A stretch of DNA of 64,000 nt, taken from positions 43,199 to 107,198 of the forward strand of contig NRSV01000069.1 in NCBI GenBank assembly GCA_002286855.1, in the 5' to 3' direction. Under the pieces are notes generated by a model. That model had not been told where the DNA came from, searched no databases, and was given only the letters and a program-made list of their open reading frames with translations. Positions 10,412 through 21,145 of the stretch are shown here, piece by piece. The stretch is from Bipolaris cookei. Lineage: Eukaryota > Ascomycota > Dothideomycetes > Pleosporales > Pleosporaceae. Position 1 is the first letter of the stretch. Every line of letters starts with the position of its first letter. The translations under genes were made by a program, and so were the position numbers.

Positions 10412-11786
10412 GCTTGGCTGCAGTCGCACGTGTGGTGGTGTTGGGTGAAGAGAGCGGGGTTAAGAGCTTATCGCCGAGGTGAAGGTATAATGAAATCTTA
10501 CGCTTTCGTGGGTCGCCTGAGCTGCACAGCTGAGGTTCTGGATCGTCTCGTGCAGATTGGCGTTGTCGCAAGTAAGTAGTCCACAGATCGGAGGGCGTAA
10601 AAGGTTGCCCAGATGGACGATTATGCGAGCGTGGCCTAGCCAGGTCTTAAATCTTTCGGAGCTGGGCCTATCTCCAGACGCCAAGGGATGTGACGACTGC
10701 AGTCCGGGATTGAAATGGCTTGATGCCCTGCTGGTGCCCTCTTTGCGACTGCTGGTGCCCTCTTTGCGACTGCCTGCGCCTTTCCCAGCTGATTCTGCGT
10801 ATCAAGCACAGTACAATCTACGCTTTCTGCCCCGAAGTCCACCTCCTCTAGATCGATTATGTATGCCCAGAGACCATGAGCATCCGTCGTGTGGTGGATG
10901 CGTCTAGTGTTGAGCTACACTGTGCAGCGCTCTTGTTTGCAAACCAGACGGACGAAGCGTGTGCAAGCTGTCGGCTAGAGCTCTGATGGTCGAGGTATCG
11001 CAAGGCACCAGTGTATCGAAATGTTGTTGCTAATACTGCCTATCTTCTTTCAGCAGCCCTATCGCGACGAGACATTGTACCGATTCATACCCTTCTCAGC
11101 CAGATCCTACTACACTCTACCAGAGCTTCCTTTGGTCACACCCACGACAAGACGGCGCGCTGCACTTATCTAGAGTGCCCGACTGTACGATTGCGATTAT
11201 GGCCCTGCTTTGGCGACTCGGTTGACGTGGAAAATACCAGGCTAGAAAGAGATAAGTAGTGAGTATTGTGTTGTGTTGTCGTGGGTGGGAAACCTGTCCA
11301 GCCATTGGGAGAATTAGGCGGCCTTTAACTCCGACCACCCTCATTCAATGCCCGCCAAGCTGGCCTGCACGATGCGCGCGTTCGTCGCCACCGCACCCTT
11401 AGGCACCCATGCACATGACATGATTACTTGATGCGCGGCTCTGACTCACTCATAATCCTGTCACTTTCCGCAGCAATACCACGAATCTATCTTCATGTCC
11501 ATAATTTATACTTTCTGTGGCCGCGACAGTCCTGAGAGCGGGGTTGACTTGGCTCACGCTCGAGCCATTTCTTGCCTACCCGCCAGCGCCGCCTCAGGTT
11601 AGGCTGCTGCGTAATCACCAAAGTCCCAGCAGCACGTCAATTTTCCCAAATGCAGCCATATCAAGCGGATAAGAGACGGATAGGTAAGTACCATGCAACA
11701 GGCGGATTGGTTTGAGTGGATGAAAGGTCCTGATCAAGGTTTGCTTCCATACCACACCAGCACCCAACCCAGACATCAACCTATTA
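10412..11786. other. Intergenic promoter region of the transcription factor
   Basis: About 1.4 kb upstream of the Zn2Cys6 gene and downstream of the AlkB-like gene. It contains a perfect tandem 21-bp repeat; no gene is supported. Confidence 0.5.
10731..10772 (+). repeat. Tandem 21-bp direct repeat
   Basis: Two perfect adjacent copies of a 21-bp unit starting CTGGTGCCCTC (10731-10751 and 10752-10772), about 320 bp upstream of the transcription-factor start codon. Possibly a regulatory duplication or a chance slippage product. Confidence 0.8.
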
Positions 11787-12752
11787 CTAGCAGACGAGTC
11801 GTTCATCATTTCCTTTCTCGATCTCCTGCTGCACCATCGTCTCAGCCTTCGCATCCCATCTATACACCCCGCCAAACCCAACATTGTACTGATAGTAATT
11901 CTCCGTTCCCCCCTTCACCATTGCTTTCCTGAACGTGATATTGATCCTCCCTTTGCCAGCCTCCGGCCCCGCACGCTTCGGTATACTGTGTAGCCAGTTC
12001 GCTTGTGTCGTACCACGCATAAGAACCATATCCCCTGAGCCTAGCGGTAGTTTTAGCCCCTTTGGCTCTTCGGTTTTCTCGCCATCTTTCGGTGGTATGG
12101 GTTTATGCTTCATGAGAAAATCGCGCTTTGCGCCGAGGCTGAAGGATGCAATGGCTGGGTTTGGGCCGAGAAACCGTTCATCGTCTGAATGGTAGGATAT
12201 GCTGTCCTTGCCATCGGCGTAGTAATTGACGAGACAGAAATTGAACGTCTCCCCAGTCGTTCCTTCGGTCACTTTTCTCAGCTCGTCCAGGCATTGCGGA
12301 ATAGGTCTTGGTGCGCATTTGTATCTGCTCTTCTCCACCGGCTTGCTTGTCTTGGCATCGATAATCTTTCCTTCAGGAGTAAACTGAGATGTGTCGTCGA
12401 CGCCAAAAACGGTAGTGTATCTGGGAGTGTTGATTTGTGTCTGCACTCCTCCGCGCGTGATGTTGTAGATGACGCGGTAAAAGGGGAGTTCTTGCCGCAG
12501 AAACTCAAACATGCCACTAGCAATGGAGGAAGGGATGTACGGTTGGTAGTAGACGAGATCCAAGTCAAGCTGGTCGTTCATGACTTTGCCCTCCTCGGCA
12601 GGCGCGAAACCCAACTGTTCTGCAAAGTCCTCTGGTAGATGTGAAATCGCAAAGGGATATGAAGCATGACTCGACTTGGCCTTACTGGCTTCATACTTTG
12701 GTTTCTTGGGCGATGGACGCGTGAAGAACGAGTCGATTGCTCCACGCTTCAT
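11787..12752 (-). CDS. AlkB-like 2-oxoglutarate/Fe(II) dioxygenase (DNA repair, ALKBH2/3 type)
   Basis: A single open frame of 321 aa starting MKRGAIDSFFTRPSPKK. The double-stranded beta-helix core carries the metal ligands His188 and Asp190 (SISYHSDDE) and His255 (ANWLHSIPK), and the 2-oxoglutarate-binding arginine region RINITFR (269-275). The nearby NYYADGKDSISYHSDDE and SLGAKRDF blocks are characteristic of the ALKBH2/ALKBH3 branch, which removes alkyl groups such as 1-methyladenine and 3-methylcytosine from DNA. The extreme N-terminus resembles a PCNA-interacting box (hydrophobic I, two residues, then FF) with basic residues after it, though the canonical Gln is absent. Expected location is the nucleus. 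All catalytic residues are present, so it is probably functional. Confidence 0.88.
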   Translation of the reverse strand: MKRGAIDSFFTRPSPKKPKYEASKAKSSHASYPFAISHLPEDFAEQLGFAPAEEGKVMNDQLDLDLVYYQPYIPSSIASGMFEFLRQELPFYRVIYNITRGGVQTQINTPRYTTVFGVDDTSQFTPEGKIIDAKTSKPVEKSRYKCAPRPIPQCLDELRKVTEGTTGETFNFCLVNYYADGKDSISYHSDDERFLGPNPAIASFSLGAKRDFLMKHKPIPPKDGEKTEEPKGLKLPLGSGDMVLMRGTTQANWLHSIPKRAGPEAGKGRINITFRKAMVKGGTENYYQYNVGFGGVYRWDAKAETMVQQEIEKGNDERLVC

Positions 12753-13655
12753 GATCGTATGATGTCTTGCTTGAAAGGGTATTGTGGATTGTTAGAGAAG
12801 ATGGTTGCTGCTGTGCAGCGGAATTGTAAAATGTGTAAATGTACGGTTGAACGAGCGCGTTTCAAAATGTAAGAACGGTTTGCTACGCGATAAGAACGAC
12901 ATTCGCCACATTTAGTGAGGAAAGAACGCGTAGTCACAACACCTTGTGTCGACGGCAATGTCAATGACGTAGAGGATTGTTGCAGCCGCTCGCGAGAGCA
13001 ATGATTGGCTGGTTCGGCGCCGGGTATCATCTACTATCACAACGACCGGACAACACGTATAATCTCAACGATCATCAAACCAATACGCATCAAGGTAGTT
13101 TGCCTTGTCTCTTGTATCGTTGTTCATTCAAAAGGCATTGTCTTGTATTCTGTTTTGCGACACAGTCCAAGCTTTAAAACATAGACCTATTGACAAATCG
13201 CCATGTCTTTCAGTAATTCCACCCTCCATGCTTCATACCAATATAAATTAACAAAATATTCTCATCCATTTCAAACTCCGCCACACTCTATATGTTTACA
13301 CAATTCAAAGCACCAAGCTCAACTGTTGTCCATATATCATGCCCGCTGTATCCGCCAGGTCCCCATCCACCATCCCATCATGCAGTCAACCAGCAATGCC
13401 TGCAAGTGACAAGCCAGCACCGAGACAAACGCCGACATCTTCGCCTAGGCCAGAACCATTATACCATGATCAAGATGCGAAGAATGCTTCACGAAGTATT
13501 TGAAATTTTGGTTTAATCTATGCCCGTCTTCGGGTTCCGGTCTATGAACTGGACAACAGGAGCACTTCGCTTCCTGCTATGTATCCTTTCCATTTTTTCT
13601 TAATCTTCTTTTCTGTAGAGGCCTGTCATTTCATATGCGTCTAGGAGAGTCAGCA
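12753..13655. other. Intergenic
   Basis: Upstream flank of the AlkB-like gene and the 3' flank of a broken small gene. Short frames only; no domain seen. Confidence 0.5.
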
Positions 13656-13998
13656 TCAGGCTGCGCCGGTATCGAGGTCGGGATCCTTCTTCTTGGGCTT
13701 CTTTCGGTCCTTACCCGGTTTGAAGAAGTCGTTTTCCTTCTTCTTTGCCTCTTCATCTTGGGCCTTCTGCCGTTCAGCTCTCTCGACGCTTCTCAGCTCT
13801 CATCTTTTTAATACATTTTCGGCATGCCTCTTGGCTTGCCAGATGATACTTGCCACAGCCTTGTGTTCACGGAATTTTTTGGGTCTTACCGTGCGTTCCG
13901 TCGGCACTCTGGACGCAATTGCCCGGGTTGATGTCCCCGACCCGGCCATCTCTGCCAGGGCAGTGATGCTTGGTCTTTCCGGTTGGTAGTGGTGACAT
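13656..13998 (-). pseudogene. Broken small Cys/His-rich gene
   Basis: The ATG at 13998 starts MSPLPTGKTKHHCPGRDGR, then NCVQSADGTH and KTQKIP. An in-frame TGA at 13867-13869 stands where the pattern suggests a cysteine. The same frame then continues with GCGKYHLASQEACRKCIKKM, clearly a Cys-rich zinc-binding type continuation. Near 13780 a lost GA dinucleotide shifts the frame; the shifted frame continues as a Lys/Glu-rich coil (ERAERQKAQDEEAKKKE) and ends DPDLDTGAA at 13656. With two lesions in so short a gene I call it a pseudogene. It would have been a small protein with about six Cys/His ligands and a charged helical tail; I do not know its role. Confidence 0.6.
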
Positions 13999-14443
13999 TT
14001 TTGGATTTCTTTTTGATAAAATGTTAGTATCTCTTAGTTTATGGATAAATATGTTAGGTGTAATCTGGGAAGCTTGAGTCTTGTTTTCTCTTCTAAGCTC
14101 TGTGGGGCTTTGTTGCTTAATTCATGTTTGGTTTTTATACTCTATGGGGGCTTATTGCTGCAGAATTTATATGAGACAACCACAGTGGATAGCACAACAA
14201 TATTTCAAAATAATGATACAGTGGAGAGAAACTGTACTCACGCTGTGAATGAGACCACGTAGCCTGTGGACGCACTCTGTTTGTAGATGAACAATGAAAC
14301 CTAGTACTTTATGTTCACAATATGTTTTCCAATCTCCTAGATATAACACGAAAACATTCATTTTCACAATCACACCCAACTTTCTCAACTCAACTTGTAC
14401 ATTCAACCAATACATCTGCATTTGCTGCAAAGTCATCTTCATC
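13999..14443. other. Intergenic, AT-rich
   Basis: Divergent spacer between the broken Cys/His-rich gene and the APH-like kinase. No feature recognised. Confidence 0.5.
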
Positions 14444-15733
14444 ATGACTTCAAACCCTACTGATATCAACTCTTCAGATCGCGAACACTTTAAACTCTTT
14501 GGATACAAGATTGCCATAGTGGCCTCTACTCTCCACGAAGATGTGTCTGAAGTTACAATAGAGTACATGTGCGGCGGATCTTACAATCGAGTGACGGGTG
14601 TCAACATCATCCCGGGATGTAGACCAACAAGCCTCGAGTGGTTTCTCTCTTTGTTTGGCTCCTATTTTCCCGCCTGGCTCATGGAGATGCTCAGAACACC
14701 AGAGGATACAGGAATTCCATACATTGTTCGAATTCCTCGCTTCATCAACAAAGACACGATAGCTACCATGGCTCGCGATGTCGCCATTCTCAAAACCGTT
14801 GGAGCGCTTGTTCAGTTGCTAGTTCCAAAGGTAGTGAAGTACGACCTAACATTCGAAAATACTATTGGAAAGCCGTACATGATCCAGACTCGTCTTCCAG
14901 GTAAAAATTTCTCTTCTCTGATGAAAGATGCCACTCTGAATACAGAGCAGTTGAAGAGCATCGCCAACCAAGTCTCTGAACTCGCTCCTATCATCGCTGC
15001 AGTTGAGGGACCAGGCGGCAATGTATCACTCTCTGCGCTTTCTTCCGACGCAAAGGGCCTCCACGTCGAGAGCCTCCACTTGCAGCATGAAGAACTCGGA
15101 GATAAGACTTTTAACTTGACTGAACATCCCCAAGACACATTCGAGCATCTAATCGAGACTTGTAGGCGCTGGAGCGAGTACCACACGAAAAAAGGCCTGC
15201 CATTTGACGAGATCTGGCACAGCTTTGGTATAATTATCAAATCCCTCAGCGCTCGTGGCTTCCTCAACGGACCATGCGTGTTGGCTCATCGAGATCTCAT
15301 GCCATACAACCTACTCGCAGAGATCCGCAGCGAAACCGAAGTCAAGATCACGGGCGTCATCGACTGGGATTCGGCGACCATGGCGCCTGAATTCGTCGCC
15401 TACCGCGCACCATTCTGGCTATGGACGGAAGCCCATGTGGATAGTACTTTCGCTGATACGGAAGAATGTGCAAACATCGTCCCTGTTAGTGAAGACGCCA
15501 AGATGCTTAAGCAGATCTTCATGGATAATGCTTCAGAAAAGTATAAGCGCTTTGCGTTTGCCCCCGAGGCCATCCTTGCTAGGCGCATGTACATCGTCTT
15601 GAAGGAGGGTATTCCTAAGGACTGGCATATTGAGGAGGCAGGAAAGATTGCTCGTGAGTGGCATGCACTTCACCCGGAAGATGGAATTGTGTCCCCAGAG
15701 GAAGATCCTGACTGTATGCTCTATGAATATTGA
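14444..15733 (+). CDS. APH-family (aminoglycoside phosphotransferase-like) kinase, 429 aa
   Basis: I chose ATG 14444 (MTSNPTDINSSDREHF, context ATCATGA); the frame extends 50 codons upstream without coding character. The kinase-like fold is recognisable: a Gly-rich loop (MCGGSYNRVTGVNI), the conserved IVRIPRF strand, PKVVKYDLTFEN then IGKPYMIQTRLPG, the catalytic loop LAHRDLMPYNLL, and the metal-binding IDWDSATMAPEF. In fungi this expanded family has unknown small-molecule or protein substrates; true aminoglycoside resistance is not implied. The C-terminal block after IDWD (APFWLW) is shared with the broken copy at 17202-18578, so these are paralogues about 1.5 kb apart. No intron or lesion seen. 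Confidence 0.85.
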   Translation: MTSNPTDINSSDREHFKLFGYKIAIVASTLHEDVSEVTIEYMCGGSYNRVTGVNIIPGCRPTSLEWFLSLFGSYFPAWLMEMLRTPEDTGIPYIVRIPRFINKDTIATMARDVAILKTVGALVQLLVPKVVKYDLTFENTIGKPYMIQTRLPGKNFSSLMKDATLNTEQLKSIANQVSELAPIIAAVEGPGGNVSLSALSSDAKGLHVESLHLQHEELGDKTFNLTEHPQDTFEHLIETCRRWSEYHTKKGLPFDEIWHSFGIIIKSLSARGFLNGPCVLAHRDLMPYNLLAEIRSETEVKITGVIDWDSATMAPEFVAYRAPFWLWTEAHVDSTFADTEECANIVPVSEDAKMLKQIFMDNASEKYKRFAFAPEAILARRMYIVLKEGIPKDWHIEEAGKIAREWHALHPEDGIVSPEEDPDCMLYEY

Positions 15734-16055
15734 ACAAAAAGTCGTTGGTAGACTTGGGGACTGTTAGAAAGTTTGATGCGGAGATTTTCTGTATCTTTCT
15801 TGATGGTGTCTTTCAGAGCATAGACTAGAAGTCCTTGAAAGAAGGATATTGTATCAAATTCTAGATAAAAAAAAAATGGAAAAACCACACATTACTCCTT
15901 AGTTCTTTGAAGTTAGTGTCCTATAGGGACTATCTTCTCACCACCTAGCATCAAGCGTGAATGGTTATGATTACGAAAGCTCTATACACTTTTGCACAGG
16001 AACTCTAACTTAAAATGATCTAAAGTGGTCAGCAAAGATTAATTTGCATTAAGCG
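15734..16055. other. Intergenic
   Basis: 3' flank of the kinase gene, with an A-rich run near 15868. Nothing else recognised. Confidence 0.5.
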
Positions 16056-16660
16056 TGGCAAGAAAGATGGGAAAGGGAAACCTCCAAACCCATGAGACGG
16101 GCACTTACCTGGAAAGGAGGATGGGACTTCCAACCCACCTTTCTCTACAGAAACACCCCAAGCACGTGGCAACCGCCATCTTCCTACTACTTACGGAAGT
16201 GACAGGGCTGAACGACTGGCTCTAACGCATAGGAGTGCTAGGAGTCTCCCCAACCTGCCCCAGCGGAGGACCCAGGCAAACGCTACGACACATCCTAGCG
16301 TTCTGCCCAAAACAGGGCGGACCAAAAATCTGCCTCCTACAAAGGGGAGGCTCAACTAAGATCGAAAACATCCTGCAGGAGAAGGAAAAGGCGGCAGAGG
16401 GAGGACGCTGGCTACTAGACACGGAGCTCCTCGAACAGTTTTGAGTGGTAAAGGAGATTAAAGGTACAGACATGGAGGAGTGGGATCCATTCCAACTAAC
16501 CCACTAAAACAAAAAACTTGTCCTCTGCTCCCCTCATCAAGAATAGTACCGGGAGAAATTGATGGACTTGGAGAGGGAGGGGAAGAAGACAATGGTACGA
16601 AGGCAGGGGTGTTAAGGGGAGGAACCCCATGTTTGCCCTGTATCTAAAGGCGACTCTCTA
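16056..16660 (+). mobile_element. LINE (Tad1-like) ORF2 3'-end remnant
   Basis: Broken frames show the typical C-terminal part of fungal non-LTR retrotransposon ORF2: WQERWERETS (16056), then GLNDWL, a stop, RIGVLGVSPTCPSGGPRQT and LRHILAFCP, followed by EKAAEGGRWLLDTELLEQF ending at 16443. The C-x-[CS]-G-x-[ER]-x-T-x3-H-x3-x2-CP block after the reverse transcriptase/RNase H region is diagnostic for this group. The stop in WL-stop-RIG is TAA where CAA would fit, as RIP would produce. Several frameshifts are present and there is no sign of the rest of the element. Ends are approximate. Confidence 0.6.
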
Positions 16661-17201
16661 GTGTTCATAGATCCTCATGCGACCCAGGTAGCACTATAAA
16701 TTGATTTATTTATTTATGTGGCCAGGCAAATTCCGTGTCGACATAGTTGCGCAAGTCTAAAACTGTCTCTATCAGGGCAAGATATGATTTGAATCGTAGG
16801 CTATGCTATCAAAAAAATGCTGCAATGAAATGAAATATGCCGAGCAACCACTGTATCCAATCTCGGATAAATTACCTTTCAATCAATGACGTGTGCCAAT
16901 CACTCCGCGAGTAGACAATGTGAGACATTGACAGTACCTCACATCGTGTATATTGACTGAAATACAGTATTTTAATAAGTCATTAACATAGCCGTAGAGT
17001 TTTTGGAGCATTTTGCATATATATACGTATCGAGGGCAGTATGTACACATCATCTAGTCCTGGATTCACTATGTTCAACCTAGGAACTATAAGGCTCTCA
17101 TTTCATATTTTCTTGAATAAACACACGGACAATTCACATCTTTGATACATTGAAATTTAACAGGATCACTAATAAGATACATACATCCAAAAGAACCCAC
17201 C
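16661..17201. other. Intergenic, AT-rich
   Basis: Contains an ATTTATTTATTTATG run near 16700 that could be the LINE 3' tail or simple sequence. No gene seen. Confidence 0.45.
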
Positions 17202-18578
17202 ATGCCAATCACATCTCCTATCCAAACCATGGCTGTGTTCGATATTGAAAGGGGCATAGATAGCCTGTCAATAAATTCTCAGAGTACTAATGGAAATTCT
17301 AGCTTTCAAGCAGAAGAAGTTCTCTTAGACTTCTTTGCAGAAGGCAAAGTCTACAGACCAGATGGGGAGTACTACTACGATGGTAAGAAGATCGCCAAAC
17401 TCAAAGCTAAAATCACGCAGCTCTTAGCCGACCTATTCCTTCCCAAAAAGACCGAGCGGCCCATCATTAGATATCTCGGGCAAGGCTCGTACAACATGGT
17501 CGTTGGAGTATCTGCAAAGCCCAAGTTTCATGCACAGAAGAGCGATTCAAGCTACAATGCTAGAGTAACAAGGCTGCTTGGTTCACCGCCTAAGCCGAAG
17601 ACCTTTGCCCTAAGGATTCCAGTAGAATCATGGTTCGACTTGAATAGCCAATCAGGAAGCATTATAATGAGCGATATTCACCAAGATGTAGCGACTCTGC
17701 ATGTACTAGGTCAGCGCCTCGCGGTGCCCATTCTTACAGTCAAAGAGTTTGATGTCATAGAAATCAACGCTCTCCGTCGACCGTACATGCTGCAGAGCTT
17801 TATACCAGGTGAAAGCCTTGTGAAGCTTTGGTCTGATATGAGCCTTGATCAAAAAGCGTCAGCAGTTCGGCAACTAACAAGGATTGTAGAGACCATTGCG
17901 TCGGTTACCTCGCTAGCAGCTGGCCAGATCTTGTTCGATAACATCACTTAGCCTAGCTTAGAGATCAAGCTGGACCAAATACTCATTCCCACCAAGGACC
18001 AGGCGTGGCACTAACCTAATCTTAATGTCCTCGAAAAGTGTGAGGCGCCACATCAGACACCATGCCAGTTCCTGATCGACTGCTGCAATCGCTGGATGAA
18101 ATACGAGAGCCTGATCAGCCCACGAGACAGCTTCACCGAGTCGTTATGGTACAAAATAATTGAAATCATCCACATGCTCGACGACAAGGGTTGGCTCGGC
18201 GACCGCTTCCACCTCATGCACGGCGATCTCTTTACCCGCAATGTCATGGTGGAGGTCAACAGCCGCACAACCGTCAAGAGCATCGGCATCGTCGACTGGA
18301 ACATGGCATGTTTCGTGCCAAAGATTCTAGCGCTCCGGAGCCCATTCTGGGCTTGGAAGGGTATGGACTATGATGAGCCCGATGATAACAAAGTTGAGAA
18401 TCCCCCTTCCAATAGGGTAGGTAAGGCGTTGAAGCCGGCGTTTTTGAGCACGGCTACGCACGAGTATGCCACTATGGCGTTGGAGGATGAGGGTGTTATC
18501 GCGCGGAAACTGTACAATGTTGTCGCCGGTGGGTTGCTTACGCCTACTATAGGCAGCGACAAATGGCAGCGGGTCTGA
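17202..18578 (+). pseudogene. APH-family kinase-like gene with two nonsense codons
   Basis: The ATG at 17202 (ACCATGCC context) opens a 249-codon frame with an N-terminal lobe: YLGQGSYNMVVGVS, FALRIPVESW, then LRRPYMLQSFIPGE. It stops at TAG 17949-17951. The same frame continues coding-like (PSLEIKLDQILIP), meets TAA at 18015-18017, and then runs to 18578 through the catalytic half: LMHGDLFTRNVMVEV and GIVDWNMACF, then APFWLW-like SPFWAWKG. Both stops fit CAG/CAA glutamine codons changed by C-to-T in a CA context, the RIP preference. No convincing intron would remove both. It is the paralogue of the intact kinase at 14444-15733. Confidence 0.7.
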
Positions 18579-19687
18579 TTCGTCATTGGAACATCATCTG
18601 TCCTAAGGAGTATCCATACAGAGTTAGGAAGTTGAAGAGTGCGATTTGAGAGTAATAAGATGTCTTTTATGTTTAGCAATATATCCTAGTTATTTTTTTC
18701 ATACTTGGATAGATTAGAAAAAAAATATTATACAAGGAGAAACATTGTCCCTAGGTATGAAGCTTGTTCATCGCTACCGAACAACATCTAAACCTAGTGA
18801 TTCCAGCGCACAATAATGTATTGATAGTATAGAATCTTCAAGAGTCATGTCCCGTACTACAGTGAATGCACATCAGAAGTTCCATCCTTGATTCCATTCT
18901 GGATCCACTACTACTGCATGTCACTACACGGCTGAAGCGTGCTGCTTTACTAGGCCTATAACTATATTGTCTTAGGCTTGGAACAACGCTAGTACGTTCG
19001 CTCGCGTGACATGGCTGTAGCCGATTTAACATGGCGATATAGATTTCCTGTTGTGTAATGATGGCCAATTAAGTAGGCACTTGCGGGAGCAGAACCAACG
19101 CACCAAGGTAGCTGGCGTTTGGCTCCAGAGCAAGTCCACTACCGTAGCTACAACCCTCTAGTGACACATTGCAACTTCCCAAATTTTAGGCCGTTAAAGT
19201 GCAATACATCCCATATTCGTTGGCGAAACCCATGCGCCAGGTCTAGACAGCTTTTGGGGCTTACGTACAAGACTCCGCTCGATTGGTGCATGAAGCGAAG
19301 GTGTGGAGATTTGATCTAAAGACATCTTTGACCCCATAATAACACTCAACGACGAGGCTGAATACTATAATAGGATGTTATCTGGAGTTCCTGCAGCAAC
19401 ACACACCAAGTGCGCAGGGGATAGCATGGTAGTTTCTTTGATCAAGTATCCGCATCAGGCATGGCGTTTCGGGTCCGATCAGGAGTCAAGCCAAAGCACG
19501 CTCTTACAATGCGCTGCTTTGTTTGCGCACGCACACCGGTTGGCAGCAGCACTGCCTCTGTGTTGTGCTCACGAATTGCTGCAAACATGCTTGTGAGGCT
19601 TAGCCATGGCCACCATTGTATACTCATATCTCGTCGTTCTCGGCAGCATCACTGCAACTCGACGATCCAAAATCCCAAAGTCTAACA
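18579..19687. other. Intergenic
   Basis: About 1.1 kb with only short frames of poor coding character. Confidence 0.5.
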
Positions 19688-20542
19688 ATGGCCTCGATAC
19701 TTTTACCTCGCGTGGGTGATTGCCCGGCAAGCAGTGTCTTCTACGTGTGCAATGGGTTCCGTGGTTGCTGCACCATGGATCCTTGCATGCCGGGTAGTAC
19801 CTGTCCAACGGATAAGGACCTCACTCCAGGCCGATGCAAGTTGATGCGCTGTTGATTTGATCGTTTCAACTGACATCGCATAGCTTCGAATGGTACCTCG
19901 AGCACCATCGCCAGCCCACCCAAGACTACGGTTTCTTCAACTACAAGACAAACTACATCTCCCTCGATGATCATAACTACGAGAACAGTGTCATCGACTA
20001 CCGCGAGTCCATCATCTGAATCGAGATTTACTGCTAGTCTTGCGGAGCCACCATACCGGACAGTTACAGAAAAGGTGACAGGGATAACGCCAACATCTAC
20101 TGCAGCACCATCAATACCAAGTCATGGGCGTTCAACGCCGGTAGCAGCAATTGTTGGCGCAGTCCTGGGTTCCGTCATTCTCTGTGCTCTATTGCTAGTC
20201 GTCTTCTTTTTTATTCGCAAACGTAGACTTATAAAGGTTTACAAAGCGCCAGCATACCCTTCACTATTTGTTGGCGATGGCATGACACCACAGCTCTCGA
20301 GTACATTGTCCCATGTCGCAATGTCGAATATCGGGGAATTTAACATGGTTTCAGGCAAAGCATCGTCACAGTTTCAAAAGAAGGTGGCAGAGTTATACAG
20401 AGCTGATACCATGGAAACATGCGAACCCCCACAATTGGACAGTCGAGAGATTTTGCCCCAGTTTCGCCGGCGTGACTCGATGGGACGATTTGCAGAGCTT
20501 CCAGATGAGCCGCTGCCGTGGCCCGGACATTCTGCAGATTAA
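19688..20542 (+). CDS. Single-pass membrane protein with Cys-rich ectodomain (268 aa)
   Basis: Exon 1 is 19688-19835 and exon 2 is 19884-20542. The only junction that keeps the frame uses a GCAAGT donor, a GC-AG intron of 48 bp ending GCATAG. The N-terminal region is Cys-rich (GDCPASSVFYVCNGFRGCC, then DPCMPGSTCP), followed by a Ser/Thr-rich stalk (about 90 residues, likely O-glycosylated), one hydrophobic segment (VGAVLGSVILCALLLVVFFF) with a basic stop-transfer IRKRR, and a cytoplasmic tail of about 100 residues ending PLPWPGHSAD. There is no cleavable signal peptide, so insertion by the single membrane segment with the N-terminus outside is inferred. The layout resembles fungal cell-surface sensor-like proteins, but I do not recognise the ectodomain family. 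Confidence 0.65.
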
Positions 20543-21145
20543 TAGGCGGATTTCTTTCTAGGAATTTTGTTGGATAATGACGCAGATGGAATCATGTTGA
20601 TTATGGACGAGCTGCTGTTGAGAAGGCAGAGTATACCTCAGAAGTGCACTGCAATGACCTGTACGATAGATTTGTAACAAGGGATGAAATTGGAAAGATA
20701 AGTATGATCATATGATTTTGCAGGTAGTCATCTGAACAACACACGTGCGTGGGTAGTCGGCATGTTGGGTGAAATGGAACCCCTCATTCACCTCTGCAGT
20801 CGTAGTATACGAATATACATGGATCAAAAAAATGTCGTGAACACATCAGAAGAGGAAAACTACATCTAGAATAAATCGGACCGAAAGAAAAGATCAAAAA
20901 ATGCGAAGTTCCATGGAAGATACTGGGTTCTTCGCAGGGGGTTGGCAGATCTGACGTGGTGCAAGGCCAATCATGGAATGGCATTGCGGACCCCACTGAC
21001 GTCACGCTTGGGCCGCTACGCTACGCACGCGTGAAAGGCGTTGCTGCAAATGCATCAGTCGTGCAATCCTAAACTTGCGTCAATTTTTGCCCGTTTCATT
21101 TCCAACAAAGAACTTGCCTCATCTAATTCTGATTCCATTGTCGCC
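20543..21145. other. Intergenic
   Basis: Spacer between two same-strand genes; it includes the promoter of the LanC-like gene. No motif claimed. Confidence 0.5.

Noticed and set aside
14444..15733. Antibiotic-resistance gene
   Set aside because: Only the kinase fold is APH-like; this family is large in fungi and not tied to drug resistance.
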